NCBI GenBank assembly: GCA_012719655.1
Contig: JAAXZZ010000200.1
Span: 1 to 35,969, forward strand
Length of the DNA stretch: 35,969 bases
Direction of reading: 5' to 3'
Source of the DNA: Gammaproteobacteria bacterium
GTDB lineage: Bacteria; Pseudomonadota; Gammaproteobacteria; Pseudomonadales; Pseudomonadaceae
In this document: piece by piece, positions 17,235 to 26,628 of the stretch
Position numbering within the stretch: position 1 is the stretch's first letter
Layout: every line of letters begins with the position of its first letter
The notes under the pieces: generated by a model
What the model saw: the letters and a program-made list of their open reading frames with translations, nothing else
The model's database searches: none
What the model was told of the DNA's origin: nothing
Translations under genes and position numbers: made by a program

Positions 17235-17267
17235 AGGTTCTTTGCGGGCGAGCCGCCCGCGCTCCCA
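17235..17267. repeat. 33-bp REP-like palindromic repeat, copy 2
   Basis: Identical to the unit at 16940-16972 over all 33 bases, in direct orientation and 295 bases away. The perfect identity including non-palindromic flanks suggests a recent or conserved repeat family, not chance. Confidence 0.8.
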
Positions 17268-17341
17268 GTAACAAAGCAGGCACGTAGCACCCGCATCGAG
17301 TGAAAATCGCCGGCGCGGCCATACAGCTTAGTCAGCCGGTA

Positions 17342-18004
17342 TTAGCGACCTTTACGCTGCTGCAAAAGCAGGTTGTTAAAACCATTATTGGCCAGTTGTT
17401 TTTGTGCGACTGCCAGTTGCTCTCGACTGACAAAAGGGCCAACTAAAACACGATGCCAAGTTTTGTCAGCAACTTGTCCTGACTCAATGTGTACATCTTG
17501 ACCGCTGAGCAGCAGTTGTGCGCGGACACTTTCGGCTTTAGAGCGTTCGGGGAAAGAGCCGGCCTGCAGATAAAACTGAGTTTTTGCTGCCGCTTTTTCT
17601 GCCGGAGCGGGCGGTGTTTTACCATCAAGAATGGCTTGCGCACGTGCAGCGTCAGCTTTTTTCGCCGCCTCAACTTCCGTTTTGCTTGGTGGTGGCGGGG
17701 TTTTTTCGGGCAGTGCTTCGGCAGGTACAATCACTTCTGATTCAGACAGCAAGGTATAAAACTCAAACTTTGGTTTGGTTGCTGGCGCTTCTTTCTGCGG
17801 TTTTGCTACAGGTTTTTTATTAGCAGCAACAGGTTTTTCACGCTTAATTGCATCATTACCCGGTTCGAGTTTGAGCAAAGACATCACGAAAACGCCAATG
17901 ATTAAACCACCAAGCACCCAGACTACAGGATGCACAGGTTTTTTAGCAGGAGCGTTATAGCGGCTTGCCCCTCGTTTCGGTGCAGCTTTTTTACGTGCAG
18001 CCAT
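17342..18004 (-). CDS. SPOR-domain cell-division protein (FtsN-like)
   Basis: Bitopic membrane protein of 220 residues. A basic N-terminus (ARKKAAPKRGASRY) is followed by one membrane helix at about 27-45 (VVWVLGGLIIGVFVMSLL), a Lys/Pro/Ala-rich periplasmic linker, and a C-terminal SPOR domain from about residue 142 (TQFYLQAGSFPERSKAESVRAQL through VLVGPFVSREQ). SPOR domains bind denuded septal peptidoglycan, and the layout is that of FtsN. It abuts argS directly, the conserved Pseudomonas arrangement. I do not assign ftsN firmly because SPOR proteins are multiple per genome. Confidence 0.88.
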   Translation of the reverse strand: MAARKKAAPKRGASRYNAPAKKPVHPVVWVLGGLIIGVFVMSLLKLEPGNDAIKREKPVAANKKPVAKPQKEAPATKPKFEFYTLLSESEVIVPAEALPEKTPPPPSKTEVEAAKKADAARAQAILDGKTPPAPAEKAAAKTQFYLQAGSFPERSKAESVRAQLLLSGQDVHIESGQVADKTWHRVLVGPFVSREQLAVAQKQLANNGFNNLLLQQRKGR

Positions 18005-19747
18005 TTACATACGCTCCAAGGTTTTTAGGCCGAGCAGCTCAAGACCTTGCTTTAGTGTGCGACCAGTCAGCGCGGCTAAGCGTAAGCGACTGTGGCGAGT
18101 GGCCTCATCGTCTGCTGATAGAATAGGGCAATGCTCATAAAAGCTAGAAAATTGACCGGCCAATTCATACAAATAGGTACAAAGAATATGCGGTGTACCT
18201 TTTTCAGCGATGTTATACAGCACTTCACTGTAGCGCTGCAGCGTCGCGGCCAATACTTGTTCGGCTTCGCTGGCTAAGACAATATGGCCTGGCAGTTCGC
18301 TGTTCATATCTAAATCAGTGCGTCTAAACACGCTGGCAACACGGGTGTAGGCATACAGCAAGTAAGGCGCGGTATTGCCTTCAAAGCTGAGCATTTGCTC
18401 AAAGTTAAAGCTGTAATCACTGCTGCGGTGCTTGCTTAAGTCAGCATATTTCACCGCGCCAATGCCAACAGCTTGGGCAATGCTATGCAGTTCGTTGTCA
18501 GCTAATTCTGGGTTCTTCTCTTTCACCAAAGCATAGGCACGCTGTTCTGCTTCATTGAGTAGATCAATCAGTTTAACAGTGCCGCCATCACGTGTTTTGA
18601 AAGGGCGGCCATCTGGACCATTCATGGTACCAAAGCCCATGTGTTCCAGTTGCATGTCCGGGTGAACAAAGCCTGCACGACGTGCCACAGCAAAGACCAT
18701 TTGAAAGTGCAGGGCTTGGCGCTGATCAACGAAATACAACGCACGATCAGCTTTCAGCGCTTGGCTGCGATAACGCATCGCCGCTAAATCAGTGGTGGCA
18801 TACAGATAACCACCGTCCGCTTTTTGCACAATCACTGGCAAAGGATTGTCTTCGGCATTTTTGAATTCATCTAAGAAAACGCACTGCGCGCCTTCGCTTT
18901 CGGTCAGTAGACCTTTATCGCGCAGACTCTCAACAATATTGGCTAAATCCGCATTGTAGGAGCTTTCACCACGCACATCCTGCATGCTCAGCTTAACGCC
19001 CAAGCGGTCGTAGAGCTGTTGGCAATGCTGCAATGAAACATCATTAAACTGTTTCCATAAACGCAAGCACTCTGGATCACCCGCTTGCAGTTTCACCACC
19101 AGCGCGCGTGCACGTTCGGCAAACTCCGGCGACTCATCAAAGCGCTGTTTGGCGGCGCGGTAAAACGCTTCTAAATCCGACAGCTGAGTTTCTTGGGCGC
19201 TAGGATTCTCTTGCAAATACGCCAGCAGCATACCGAACTGAGTACCCCAGTCGCCGACGTGGTTCTGACGAATCACTTCATGTCCGAGTAGCTCTAACAC
19301 GCGCGCCACGGCATCACCGATAATGGTTGAGCGTAAATGGCCAACGTGCATTTCTTTGGCAAGGTTAGGTGAAGATAAATCCACCACGACACGTTGTGTC
19401 GGTTGCTGTTTTGCGACCCCAATTTGGCTATCGCTTAAGGAGAGATCTAAACGTTGTGCGAGTGCTGCATGGTTTTGAAAAAAGTTTAGAAAACCAGGGC
19501 CAGCAATCACTACTTCGCTGACTTGTGGGTCAGACGGCAGTGCTTTAATCAATAATTCGGCCAGATCGCGCGGTTTCATTTTTGCTGGTTTAGCCAACAT
19601 CATGGCGATATTGCTGGCGAAGTCACCGTGGCTTTTATCCCGCGTATTTTCGACTTGAATGTTGATTTCAAGCCCCTCTGCAAGGATGCCTTCGTTGGTC
19701 AGTTGATTGACTGCGTGGTGAATTAAACTGCGGATACTGTCTTTCAT
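18005..19747 (-). CDS. argS: Arginyl-tRNA synthetase
   Basis: Class I aminoacyl-tRNA synthetase charging tRNA-Arg in the cytoplasm. The start at ATG 19747 (AAGAGA upstream) gives 580 residues beginning [13 protein letters not shown]; an earlier in-frame start at 19768 is not preferred. The HIGH-type motif is HVGH (134-137) after SSPNLAKEM; the canonical KMSKS lysine motif is absent, as in most bacterial ArgRS. The anticodon-binding DALR domain closes the protein ([22 protein letters not shown]). Confidence 0.97.
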   Translation of the reverse strand: MKDSIRSLIHHAVNQLTNEGILAEGLEINIQVENTRDKSHGDFASNIAMMLAKPAKMKPRDLAELLIKALPSDPQVSEVVIAGPGFLNFFQNHAALAQRLDLSLSDSQIGVAKQQPTQRVVVDLSSPNLAKEMHVGHLRSTIIGDAVARVLELLGHEVIRQNHVGDWGTQFGMLLAYLQENPSAQETQLSDLEAFYRAAKQRFDESPEFAERARALVVKLQAGDPECLRLWKQFNDVSLQHCQQLYDRLGVKLSMQDVRGESSYNADLANIVESLRDKGLLTESEGAQCVFLDEFKNAEDNPLPVIVQKADGGYLYATTDLAAMRYRSQALKADRALYFVDQRQALHFQMVFAVARRAGFVHPDMQLEHMGFGTMNGPDGRPFKTRDGGTVKLIDLLNEAEQRAYALVKEKNPELADNELHSIAQAVGIGAVKYADLSKHRSSDYSFNFEQMLSFEGNTAPYLLYAYTRVASVFRRTDLDMNSELPGHIVLASEAEQVLAATLQRYSEVLYNIAEKGTPHILCTYLYELAGQFSSFYEHCPILSADDEATRHSRLRLAALTGRTLKQGLELLGLKTLERM

Positions 19748-19850
19748 AATTTCTCTTAACGAAGGCAAGTCGCGAATAATCGCTTAATAAACGGTCTATT
19801 ATCGACCCCCAGCGCGCTTGCTTCAAGCGCCAAGCGTCATCCCGCGTGCT

Positions 19851-22070
19851 TTAAAATAAATCTATAGGGTCAACATCCAGTGACCAACGGCTCAGCCGTG
19901 CACTTGGCAGGTTTTCTAGGTTGTTGCATAAAGGTGTTAATAAACGGTGCAGCTGGGCGCGACTATTGGCTTGCAGCAGCAGTTGCGCGCGATAGCGCCC
20001 AGCACGACGCTCCATTGGCGAAGTGATGGGTCCCAGCAGTTCAACCCCTTCAATCTTTAATTGATCAAGCAGTTGTTCGGCAATGCTGTAAGCATCTTCT
20101 AAGAAAAGATCGGCCAGCTCTGCTTTTAGCGCATCGGCGCGCAGCAGAGCTAAGTGACTGAAAGGGGGTAAGCCCGTGGCACGGCGCTCGCTCAGTGCTT
20201 GTTCAGCAAAGGCAAAATAGCCTTGCTCGCTGAGTTGCACCAATAATGGATGGTCGGCTAACTGGCTTTGAATAATCACCCGGCCCAGATCACTGGCGCG
20301 GCCTGCACGTCCGGCCACTTGCACGATTAATTGCGCCATTTTTTCGCTGGCGCGAAAGTCTGCAGAAAATAAACCACCATCGGCATTTAAAATCGCTACC
20401 AGCGTCACCCGCGGAAAGTGATGCCCTTTAGCCAGCATTTGTGTGCCAATCATAATGCAGGGTTGACCGCTGCCAATGGGGCTAAGCAAGGTGTCCATGG
20501 AGCCTTTGCGTGAAGTGCTGTCGCGATCAATGCGCAGCACTGGCGTGTCCGGAAATAAAATCCGCAGGCGTTCTTCTGCGCGTTCGGTACCGGCACCAAT
20601 CGGGCGTAAATCAACATTATTACAGCTGGGGCATTGATGCGGACGTGCTTCAGTGTGACCACAATGGTGGCAACGCAGTTCGTTGTCGCGCTGGTGAAAG
20701 GTCAAGCGCGCATCGCACTCAGAGCATTGACTCATCCAGCCGCAGTCATTGCACATTAATACCGGCGCAAAACCACGGCGGTTGAGAAAGACTAAAACTT
20801 GTTGACCCGCTTCTAGGGTTTGGCGAATTTCTTTTTGCAGTGGTGCACTCATTCCAGAATCCAGCGGCAAGCTGCGCACATCTAAACGAATAAACTTGGG
20901 CTGGCTGGCAGCGCCAGCGCGCTTGGTTAAGCGCAATAGAGCAAAGCGGCCGTTATAGGCGTTATATAAGCTTTCTAAACTGGGCGTGGCCGAACCTAAA
21001 ACAATAGGTATATTGGCTGTGCGTGCCCGCACCAAGGCCAGATCACGGGCGTGATAGCGTAGCCCTTCTTGCTGTTTATAGGAGGCATCGTGCTCTTCAT
21101 CAATGATGATCAGGCCAAGTCTTTTTAGCGGAGTAAATAATGCTGAGCGCGTTCCGATAATAATATCGGCATGCCCTGAGCGCGCGGCTAGCCAAGCCTC
21201 TAAGCGTTCACGATCATTGACATTGGAATGCAATAAGGCAATGCGTGCATTAAATCGCTTGGTAAAACGCTCAAGGGTTTGTGGTCCTAAATTGATTTCT
21301 GGAATCAACACCAGCACTTGCTTGCCAGTGGCTAAGGTCTCGCGGATCAACTGTAAATACACTTCAGTTTTACCGCTGCCGGTCACACCGGCTAACAAGT
21401 AGGCTTTGTATTCTTGGTTGTTAGCATGAATGGCATTAAAAGCCGCTTGCTGTTCATCATTGAGCGGCAGTTCGGGCTGCGCAAGGCTAGGAGGCTTATG
21501 CGGCAAATCTTGCAGTTGCCGTATCTGCTCCGTGACTAACCCCTTACTCAGTAACGCGCTGATACTGTCTTTACTGATGCCAAAGTGTTCAAGACGTTCG
21601 TGGGCAATGCCTTGATTGTGCTGAGCTAGCACTTGTAAGGCGTGGCGTTGTCGAGGGGCGCGAGTGAGCAGAGGGTTATCCAATTGCAATGGCAGCTTGG
21701 CCAGCCACATTTTTTGCTGGCGCGCTTGCGCAGGCTTACCTTGACGCAGTAGGGCGGGCAACGCCCAATTAAAGGTATCGCCTAGACTATGTTGATAATA
21801 CTGCGCGGCCCAAATGCACAGACGCATCATACTTGGCGGTAATAATGGCTGCTCATCGAGCAGCGCTAGGGCATCTTTAAGCTTATTAGTGGGCACATTG
21901 GTTGTGCTGGCGGTTTCGACCAGAATTCCAACTAATTCACGTCGGCCAAACGGCACACGCACGCGCACACCGGGCTGCCATGCACTAACCGACACCTGAG
22001 TAGGTGCACGGTAATCAAACAACCGGCGCAGTGGTGACGGCAAAGCAATACGTAAATAGAGTTCGGACAC
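19851..22070 (-). CDS. priA: Primosomal replication protein N' (replication-restart helicase PriA)
   Basis: 3'-5' DNA helicase that reloads the replisome at collapsed forks. The 739 residues have the N-terminal DNA-binding domain, Walker A GVTGSGKTE (228-236), Walker B DEEH (324-327), and eight zinc-binding cysteines (C440, C443, C449, C452, C467, C470, C480, C483) inserted in the helicase core. Motifs such as VLGSATPSLES and VAGRAGRA are intact. Translation begins at GTG 22070 with AGGG about eight bases upstream. It lies about 100 bases upstream of argS on the same strand. Confidence 0.97.
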   Translation of the reverse strand: MSELYLRIALPSPLRRLFDYRAPTQVSVSAWQPGVRVRVPFGRRELVGILVETASTTNVPTNKLKDALALLDEQPLLPPSMMRLCIWAAQYYQHSLGDTFNWALPALLRQGKPAQARQQKMWLAKLPLQLDNPLLTRAPRQRHALQVLAQHNQGIAHERLEHFGISKDSISALLSKGLVTEQIRQLQDLPHKPPSLAQPELPLNDEQQAAFNAIHANNQEYKAYLLAGVTGSGKTEVYLQLIRETLATGKQVLVLIPEINLGPQTLERFTKRFNARIALLHSNVNDRERLEAWLAARSGHADIIIGTRSALFTPLKRLGLIIIDEEHDASYKQQEGLRYHARDLALVRARTANIPIVLGSATPSLESLYNAYNGRFALLRLTKRAGAASQPKFIRLDVRSLPLDSGMSAPLQKEIRQTLEAGQQVLVFLNRRGFAPVLMCNDCGWMSQCSECDARLTFHQRDNELRCHHCGHTEARPHQCPSCNNVDLRPIGAGTERAEERLRILFPDTPVLRIDRDSTSRKGSMDTLLSPIGSGQPCIMIGTQMLAKGHHFPRVTLVAILNADGGLFSADFRASEKMAQLIVQVAGRAGRASDLGRVIIQSQLADHPLLVQLSEQGYFAFAEQALSERRATGLPPFSHLALLRADALKAELADLFLEDAYSIAEQLLDQLKIEGVELLGPITSPMERRAGRYRAQLLLQANSRAQLHRLLTPLCNNLENLPSARLSRWSLDVDPIDLF

Positions 22071-22114
22071 AAGGATATCCCTAAGCTTGATGAGGTGATC
22101 TTAGCGCGCTAACA

Positions 22115-22585
22115 TTATTGGACTTCTAAAAGATCAACGTCAAAAATCAGTACAGAACCGGGCTTTATTTTTCCAGTTGCAGCGTTGCCGTAAGCCAGAT
22201 CAGACGGAATGAAGAATTTAAATGTATCGCCGGCAACCATCAGTTGCAGGCCTTCGGTCCATCCTTTTATCACGCGATTTAGCGGGAAACTAATCGGCTC
22301 ATTGCGTTCAACTGAGCTATCGAAGACAGTGCCATCTAACAGGGTGCCATGGTAATGCACTTTTACTGTGGAGTTGGCGCTTGGGTGAACACTGCCGTCG
22401 CCTTTTTTTAATATTTTATACTGTAAGCCAGAGGCTGTTTCGACGACGTCTTGATTCGCTTTATTGGCGGTTAAAAAGCTATTTCCTCTCTCAATGTTTT
22501 GCAAAGCGGCCTTTTTACTGTTGGCATTTTTAATAAAATACAAAGCGCTGAGCGCAACGGCGACAGCTAAAATAATAAGTTTCAT
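22115..22585 (-). CDS. FKBP-type peptidyl-prolyl cis-trans isomerase, membrane-anchored
   Basis: Folding catalyst of 156 residues. A single N-terminal hydrophobic segment (MKLIILAVAVALSALYFI) acts as a signal anchor, then a linker with FLTANKANQDVVETASGLQYKIL leads into one FKBP domain with VKVHYHGTLLDGTVFDSS, VIKGWTEGLQLM and the terminal IFDVDLLEV. The pattern is that of FkpA/Mip-type periplasmic FKBPs but without the long dimerisation helix. It sits between priA and the topoisomerase III gene, same strand. Confidence 0.92.
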   Translation of the reverse strand: MKLIILAVAVALSALYFIKNANSKKAALQNIERGNSFLTANKANQDVVETASGLQYKILKKGDGSVHPSANSTVKVHYHGTLLDGTVFDSSVERNEPISFPLNRVIKGWTEGLQLMVAGDTFKFFIPSDLAYGNAATGKIKPGSVLIFDVDLLEVQ

Positions 22586-22655
22586 TCATTGTCCTAATAA
22601 AGTGTGGTGTTTCCTATTCTAGCACTGGCCTGTTTTCTGGGTGGCAAGAGGTGGA

Positions 22656-24617
22656 TTAAGTGCGAGCCCCAGCGATTCGGCCTTTTTCTACAGCTTGGCT
22701 TGCTATCAGAGCACGGCTTGACCTTTTTTTCGTTCTGCGCGGAGCCTTACCCTGACCTTGCAGCCCAGTAAATCTGATCTGGCTAACCTGTTCCATTAGT
22801 TGCTGCAGTCCGTTGAGCATTGGCGTCATAAATTGGTTATAGCTCATGCGCTTTTGGGCAATGGCTTCCAGTTGTGATTCCCAGTGTGCGGTCATGTCAG
22901 GTAAGGTCATGGCTTCAGGTAAGGACAGGATCAAACGGCGGCCCACTTCAGTGGCATGGATTTCTTTGCCTTGTTTGCTCAAGAAACCGCGCTTAAATAG
23001 CAGTGCAATAATCCCCGCACGGGTGGCTTCGGTGCCGAGACCGTCGGTGTCACGTAGGACTTTTTTAATCTCGGGGTCAGACACATAGCGCGCAATGCCG
23101 GTCATTGCTGCCAGTAAGCTGGCATCAGTAAAGTGTTTTGGTGGACTGGTTTGTTTTTCATCCAGTCGACCGTTGATACAGAGCAGGTTGTCGCCTTTGA
23201 CTAGGTTGGGCAGTTTAAGCGCAGAGAACTCTTTATCCTCTGTATTGCCTTTGCGTTCAGGCAATAGCGCTTTCCAGCCTTTGCTCAGCACTTCTTTTTG
23301 CCGACTGATAAATAAGCCGCCGGCCACTTCGCTATCAATTTGTTTTTCTTGATAGATGAAGGGCGGATAAAACTGCATCAGGTATTGCCGTGCCACCAGT
23401 TCATAGATTTTTTGCTCATCAGTGCGTAAGCGGCTGCCGTCGAGTTTACGGCTAGTGGGAATGATGGCGTGGTGTGCGCTGACTTTGCTGTCATCCCAGG
23501 CTTTAGATTTTAGTGTTAGATCAGCGCTTTGCACCGCTTGATTGAGTGCGGAGCAGCTATGCGCAATGGCTTGACTGACTGAATCTTTGTCGTGGTAGTG
23601 GCCTTGCGGTAAGTAGCGGCAGTCAGAACGTGGGTAGGTCAGCAGTTTGTGGGTTTCGTAAAGTTTTTGGCAAAGATCTAAGGTCTTTTGCGCATTAAAG
23701 TTAAAACGCTTGGAGGCGTCGATTTGTAATGAAGACAAATTGTAGGGCAGAGGGGCCGCTTGTTTTTTCACGCTTTCAGTGACCGCCACGACTTGCCCTG
23801 GTTGATTCAATACTTTGTTCAGTACAGTTTGTGCTAACTTTTTTAACAACACACGGCCGTCTTCATCCATATACATGTCACAGGCGGCGCTGGGCTGCCA
23901 TTTGGCGCTATAGGTTTGTTGGTTGTCGGTTTGCAGTTCAATAAAAACCTCATAGAAAGGCTTGCTGACAAAGTTTTCAATCTCTAGATCACGGTGCACC
24001 ACTAAACCTAAGATGGGTGTTTGCACACGCCCCACCGAGAGCACGCCCTGATAGCCCGATGCTTGCCCCTGTAAAGTACACAGGCGCGTCATATTAATGC
24101 CATAGAGCCAGTCGGCTCGGGCGCGCGCCAGTGCGGAAGTGGCCAGTGGGATAAAGTCGCTATTAAGGCGCAGATCATTGAGTGAGCGTTTGATTGCATC
24201 AGGGTTCATGTCGCTGATTAAGCAACGCTGCGCGGCCATGCGCTTGGCTTTAGATACGCCGCTGTAATTGATCACTTCATCCACGAGAATTTGGCCAACT
24301 CTATCCGGATCGCCCATGTTGACCAATACATCGGCTTGCTTAATCAGCTTTTTCACCACAGCTAACTGCTTGCGGGTTGCCGCTTTAACCTGATGCTGCC
24401 ATTGGGTTGGAATAATAGGTAAGTGCTCTTTGCGCCACTTTTTATACTCAGGGTTATAAACTTCTGGCTCTGCTTGCTCAAGTAAATGGCCAACGCACCA
24501 GGTCACCACATCACCGCTGGCCACTTTAATAAAACCTTCACCTTGCTGGTGCGGTTTAGGTAAAACCGCCGCTACGGCGCGACCGACGCTGGGCTTTTCA
24601 GCTATGTATACAATCAC
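22656..24617 (-). CDS. topB: DNA topoisomerase III (type IA), with altered TOPRIM motif
   Basis: Type IA topoisomerase that decatenates and relaxes DNA through a transient 5'-phosphotyrosine break. The 653-residue length equals that of E. coli TopB. The active site TYPRSDCRY holds Tyr328 and Arg330; Glu7 and Lys8 are present in AEKPS. The TOPRIM acidic motif reads MGDPDRVGQILVDEV: Asp103 and Asp105 are kept, but position 107, normally Glu (DPDREGQ), is Val, encoded by GTT. This glutamate helps bind Mg in the family, so activity could be altered. Translation begins with GTG 24617, whose ribosome binding site is weak. The tail is basic (RRTKKRSSRAL). Confidence 0.93.
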   Translation of the reverse strand: MIVYIAEKPSVGRAVAAVLPKPHQQGEGFIKVASGDVVTWCVGHLLEQAEPEVYNPEYKKWRKEHLPIIPTQWQHQVKAATRKQLAVVKKLIKQADVLVNMGDPDRVGQILVDEVINYSGVSKAKRMAAQRCLISDMNPDAIKRSLNDLRLNSDFIPLATSALARARADWLYGINMTRLCTLQGQASGYQGVLSVGRVQTPILGLVVHRDLEIENFVSKPFYEVFIELQTDNQQTYSAKWQPSAACDMYMDEDGRVLLKKLAQTVLNKVLNQPGQVVAVTESVKKQAAPLPYNLSSLQIDASKRFNFNAQKTLDLCQKLYETHKLLTYPRSDCRYLPQGHYHDKDSVSQAIAHSCSALNQAVQSADLTLKSKAWDDSKVSAHHAIIPTSRKLDGSRLRTDEQKIYELVARQYLMQFYPPFIYQEKQIDSEVAGGLFISRQKEVLSKGWKALLPERKGNTEDKEFSALKLPNLVKGDNLLCINGRLDEKQTSPPKHFTDASLLAAMTGIARYVSDPEIKKVLRDTDGLGTEATRAGIIALLFKRGFLSKQGKEIHATEVGRRLILSLPEAMTLPDMTAHWESQLEAIAQKRMSYNQFMTPMLNGLQQLMEQVSQIRFTGLQGQGKAPRRTKKRSSRALIASQAVEKGRIAGART

Positions 24618-24764
24618 TTGAGTGTTCCATGGATAAGAGCGAAGACAGACAAATCTGTAGCAGTATATTGGCTTGTTAGCGTTTTCCTAAGGATAGACGG
24701 CTTTTAAGTTTTGTCTTGCTGCAACCCGCAGACTCAATCCTCGGCTTGCACGACATCAATCGCA

Positions 24765-24794
24765 TTGGCGTATCGCCGTGTCGCGTGGTATGAA
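24765..24794 (+). promoter_or_regulatory. Candidate promoter for elbB
   Basis: TTGGCG (24765-24770) and TATGAA (24789-24794) are separated by 18 bp, each matching the sigma-70 consensus at 4 of 6 positions. It lies in the 211-base divergent gap between topB and elbB. Weak on sequence alone. Confidence 0.35.
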
Positions 24795-24828
24795 TAAAGC
24801 CACTATTTAAACCTATGAGGCGAACGTC

Positions 24829-25482
24829 ATGAGCAAGAAAGTAGCAGTTATCTTATCCGGATGTGGTGTTTTCGATGGCGCTGAAATTAACGAGACCGTG
24901 TTGACGGCGCTGAGCTTAGATCAGCAGGGCGCGCAGGTTGAGTATTTTGCTCCAGATATAAATCAGCATCACGTGCTCAATCATCTGACCGGTGAAGAAA
25001 TGCCCGAGCAGCGCAATGTTTTAGTTGAATCAGCACGCATTACCCGTGGCAAGTCACGCGATATTCGTGAACTCAAAGCAGCAGATTTTGATGCAGTGAT
25101 TTTGCCCGGTGGTTTTGGTGTGGCGAAAAATCTATCTGATTTTGCCTTCAAGGGTGCTGACTGCCGAGTGCAAGAAGATACCTTGCAGGCGATTTTGCAG
25201 TTTAAAGAGGCCAACAAACCCGTTGGCTTAATCTGCATCTCGCCAGCCTTATCCGCAAAGATTTTTGCTGAAGGCGTGCGCTGTACCATTGGTGATGATG
25301 CCGATACCGCCGCGGCGATTACCCAGATGGGCGGTGTGCATCAAGACTGCACAGTGGACGGTATCGTGGTGGATGAGAAAAACCGCTTAGTAACGACACC
25401 TGCTTATATGCTGGCGCAATCGATCAGTGAAGCGGCGAAAGGCATTCATAAACTTGTCGAACAGGTTTTAGCTATGGCTTAA
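24829..25482 (+). CDS. elbB: Isoprenoid biosynthesis glyoxalase ElbB
   Basis: DJ-1/PfpI-superfamily protein of 217 residues; E. coli ElbB has glyoxalase III-like activity and was linked to isoprenoid synthesis. Diagnostic segments are KVAVILSGCGVFDGAEINE, LPGGFGVAKNLSDFA and the nucleophile-elbow cysteine in GLICISPAL. A GAGG ribosome binding site sits eight bases before the ATG. It is transcribed alone on the plus strand, divergent from topB, and followed by a large hairpin at 25497-25537. Confidence 0.95.
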   Translation: MSKKVAVILSGCGVFDGAEINETVLTALSLDQQGAQVEYFAPDINQHHVLNHLTGEEMPEQRNVLVESARITRGKSRDIRELKAADFDAVILPGGFGVAKNLSDFAFKGADCRVQEDTLQAILQFKEANKPVGLICISPALSAKIFAEGVRCTIGDDADTAAAITQMGGVHQDCTVDGIVVDEKNRLVTTPAYMLAQSISEAAKGIHKLVEQVLAMA

Positions 25483-25496
25483 TGCCCAGCACAGTA

Positions 25497-25537
25497 TGCT
25501 CAGTCATTGTTGTGCCGCCGGTGCCGATGACTGAGCA
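25497..25537 (+). terminator. Long hairpin after elbB (probable terminator or processing site)
   Basis: An 11-bp perfect inverted repeat TGCTCAGTCAT (25497-25507) and ATGACTGAGCA (25527-25537) encloses a 19-nt GC-rich loop. It begins 14 bases after the elbB stop. There is no T run, so an intrinsic terminator is uncertain. Confidence 0.5.
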
Positions 25538-25635
25538 CGGGTTTAGATAGTCCATTGAACAATAAAAAAGTGCTGGAAGCGCGAGTGTAGTGTTACACCG
25601 TGATGATCGAGCAACAGACGCAGGATCAATCCCAC

Positions 25636-26100
25636 ATGAGTACAACAGAGTTGGCTCCCGAATTGCTGCAAGCGGCGCAGTATTTTTTCGATCAAATCCC
25701 TTTTAATCATCTGGTCGGTATTCAAGTGGATTCGCTGTCCACAGAAAAAGTCTGCATGCATGTATCGATGCGTGAAGAGTTAATTGGCAATCATATTCAA
25801 GGTATTTTACACGGCGGAGTGATTGCTTCGATTCTTGATGTGGCAGGCGGAGCTATGGCATTGATTGGGGCAATTCAACGTTTGCCGGAGTTGCCCGCGG
25901 TGGAGCGGATGATGAGCTTGTCTAAGCTGGGCACCATTGATATGCGCGTTGATTATCTTCGCCCAGGACGGGGCAAACGTTTTGATGCGGTTTCGACACT
26001 ATTACGAGCCGGTAATAAAGTCGCGGTGGTACGCACCGAACTGCACAATGATGAGGGCTATTTAATTGCGGTCAGCACTGGAACTTATTTAGTCGGTTGA
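25636..26100 (+). CDS. Hotdog-fold thioesterase (YigI/PaaI-like)
   Basis: Predicted acyl-CoA thioesterase of 154 residues. The hotdog signature is GILHGGVIASILDVAGGAMAL, with the later strand segment TIDMRVDYLRPG typical of the PaaI/YigI group; E. coli YigI acts on medium- to long-chain acyl-CoAs, but the substrate here is not determined. I chose ATG 25636 since the N-terminus MSTTELAPELLQAAQYFFDQ fits the family; GTG 25600 and ATG 25603 in frame lack ribosome binding sites. Its 3' end overlaps the convergent YaiI-family gene by 12 bases. Confidence 0.85.
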   Translation: MSTTELAPELLQAAQYFFDQIPFNHLVGIQVDSLSTEKVCMHVSMREELIGNHIQGILHGGVIASILDVAGGAMALIGAIQRLPELPAVERMMSLSKLGTIDMRVDYLRPGRGKRFDAVSTLLRAGNKVAVVRTELHNDEGYLIAVSTGTYLVG

Positions 26101-26562
26101 TTGATTGCTGGGGAGCTTGGCCAGGCGAGTGAGAATCCGGTCCAGCGCATTGGAGAATGCCTGTTTGTCGCGCTCATCATAACCGCGCTGGCCACCGCTC
26201 ATTTGGCCGTGATCGCGCAGATCAGTGAATAAATTACGCATGGCTAAACGATCACCCATATTGCGTTCAGTAAACTCATTGCCACGTGGATCAAGCGCTA
26301 CCGCTTGTTTTTTCAGCAAGCGATCAGCCAGAGGAATATCACTGCAAATCACTAACTCATTGGCGGCGACATGCTCAACAATGTAGTCATCTGCCGCATC
26401 TGGGCCACTGGGTACGACAATTAATTGTACGCAGGCAAAGTTAGGCCGCGGCTGTGCTTGCCCGGCGACTAAAATCACCGAAAACTTTCGCTTTAAAGCA
26501 CATTTAATCACTTGATCACGGGCTAAGCGTGGGCAAGCATCGGCATCAATCCAGACGCGCAT
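26089..26562 (-). CDS. YaiI/YqxD family protein (DUF188, UPF0178)
   Basis: Conserved 157-residue protein with a PIN/NYN-like nuclease fold predicted for the family but no established function. It shows the signature MRVWIDADACP at the start, then VVPSGPDAADDYI and VICSDIPLADRLLKKQAVALDPRG with conserved acidic residues, and ends with a helical segment FSNALDRILTRLA. It is convergent with the thioesterase gene and downstream of terC, from which a hairpin (26582-26608) separates it. Confidence 0.92.
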   Translation of the reverse strand: MRVWIDADACPRLARDQVIKCALKRKFSVILVAGQAQPRPNFACVQLIVVPSGPDAADDYIVEHVAANELVICSDIPLADRLLKKQAVALDPRGNEFTERNMGDRLAMRNLFTDLRDHGQMSGGQRGYDERDKQAFSNALDRILTRLAKLPSNQSTD

Positions 26563-26581
26563 TTGGTTACTCCTGAAAACG

Positions 26582-26608
26582 ACAGAAGCGCTGCGAGAGC
26601 GCTTCTGT
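26582..26608 (-). terminator. Terminator hairpin between terC and the YaiI-family gene
   Basis: An 11-bp perfect stem ACAGAAGCGCT/AGCGCTTCTGT with a 5-nt loop. On the minus strand it is followed by CGTTTTC, a short T run, so it may be a partial intrinsic terminator for the upstream ABC-F - mscS - terC transcript. Confidence 0.7.
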
Positions 26609-26628
26609 GTACTGTGTTGCTGTATATT

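Noticed and set aside
16835..17341. Short minus-strand open reading frames in the gap between hslV and the SPOR gene
   Set aside because: The peptides cross the REP-like repeats and the hairpins, have no ribosome binding sites and look like chance frames.
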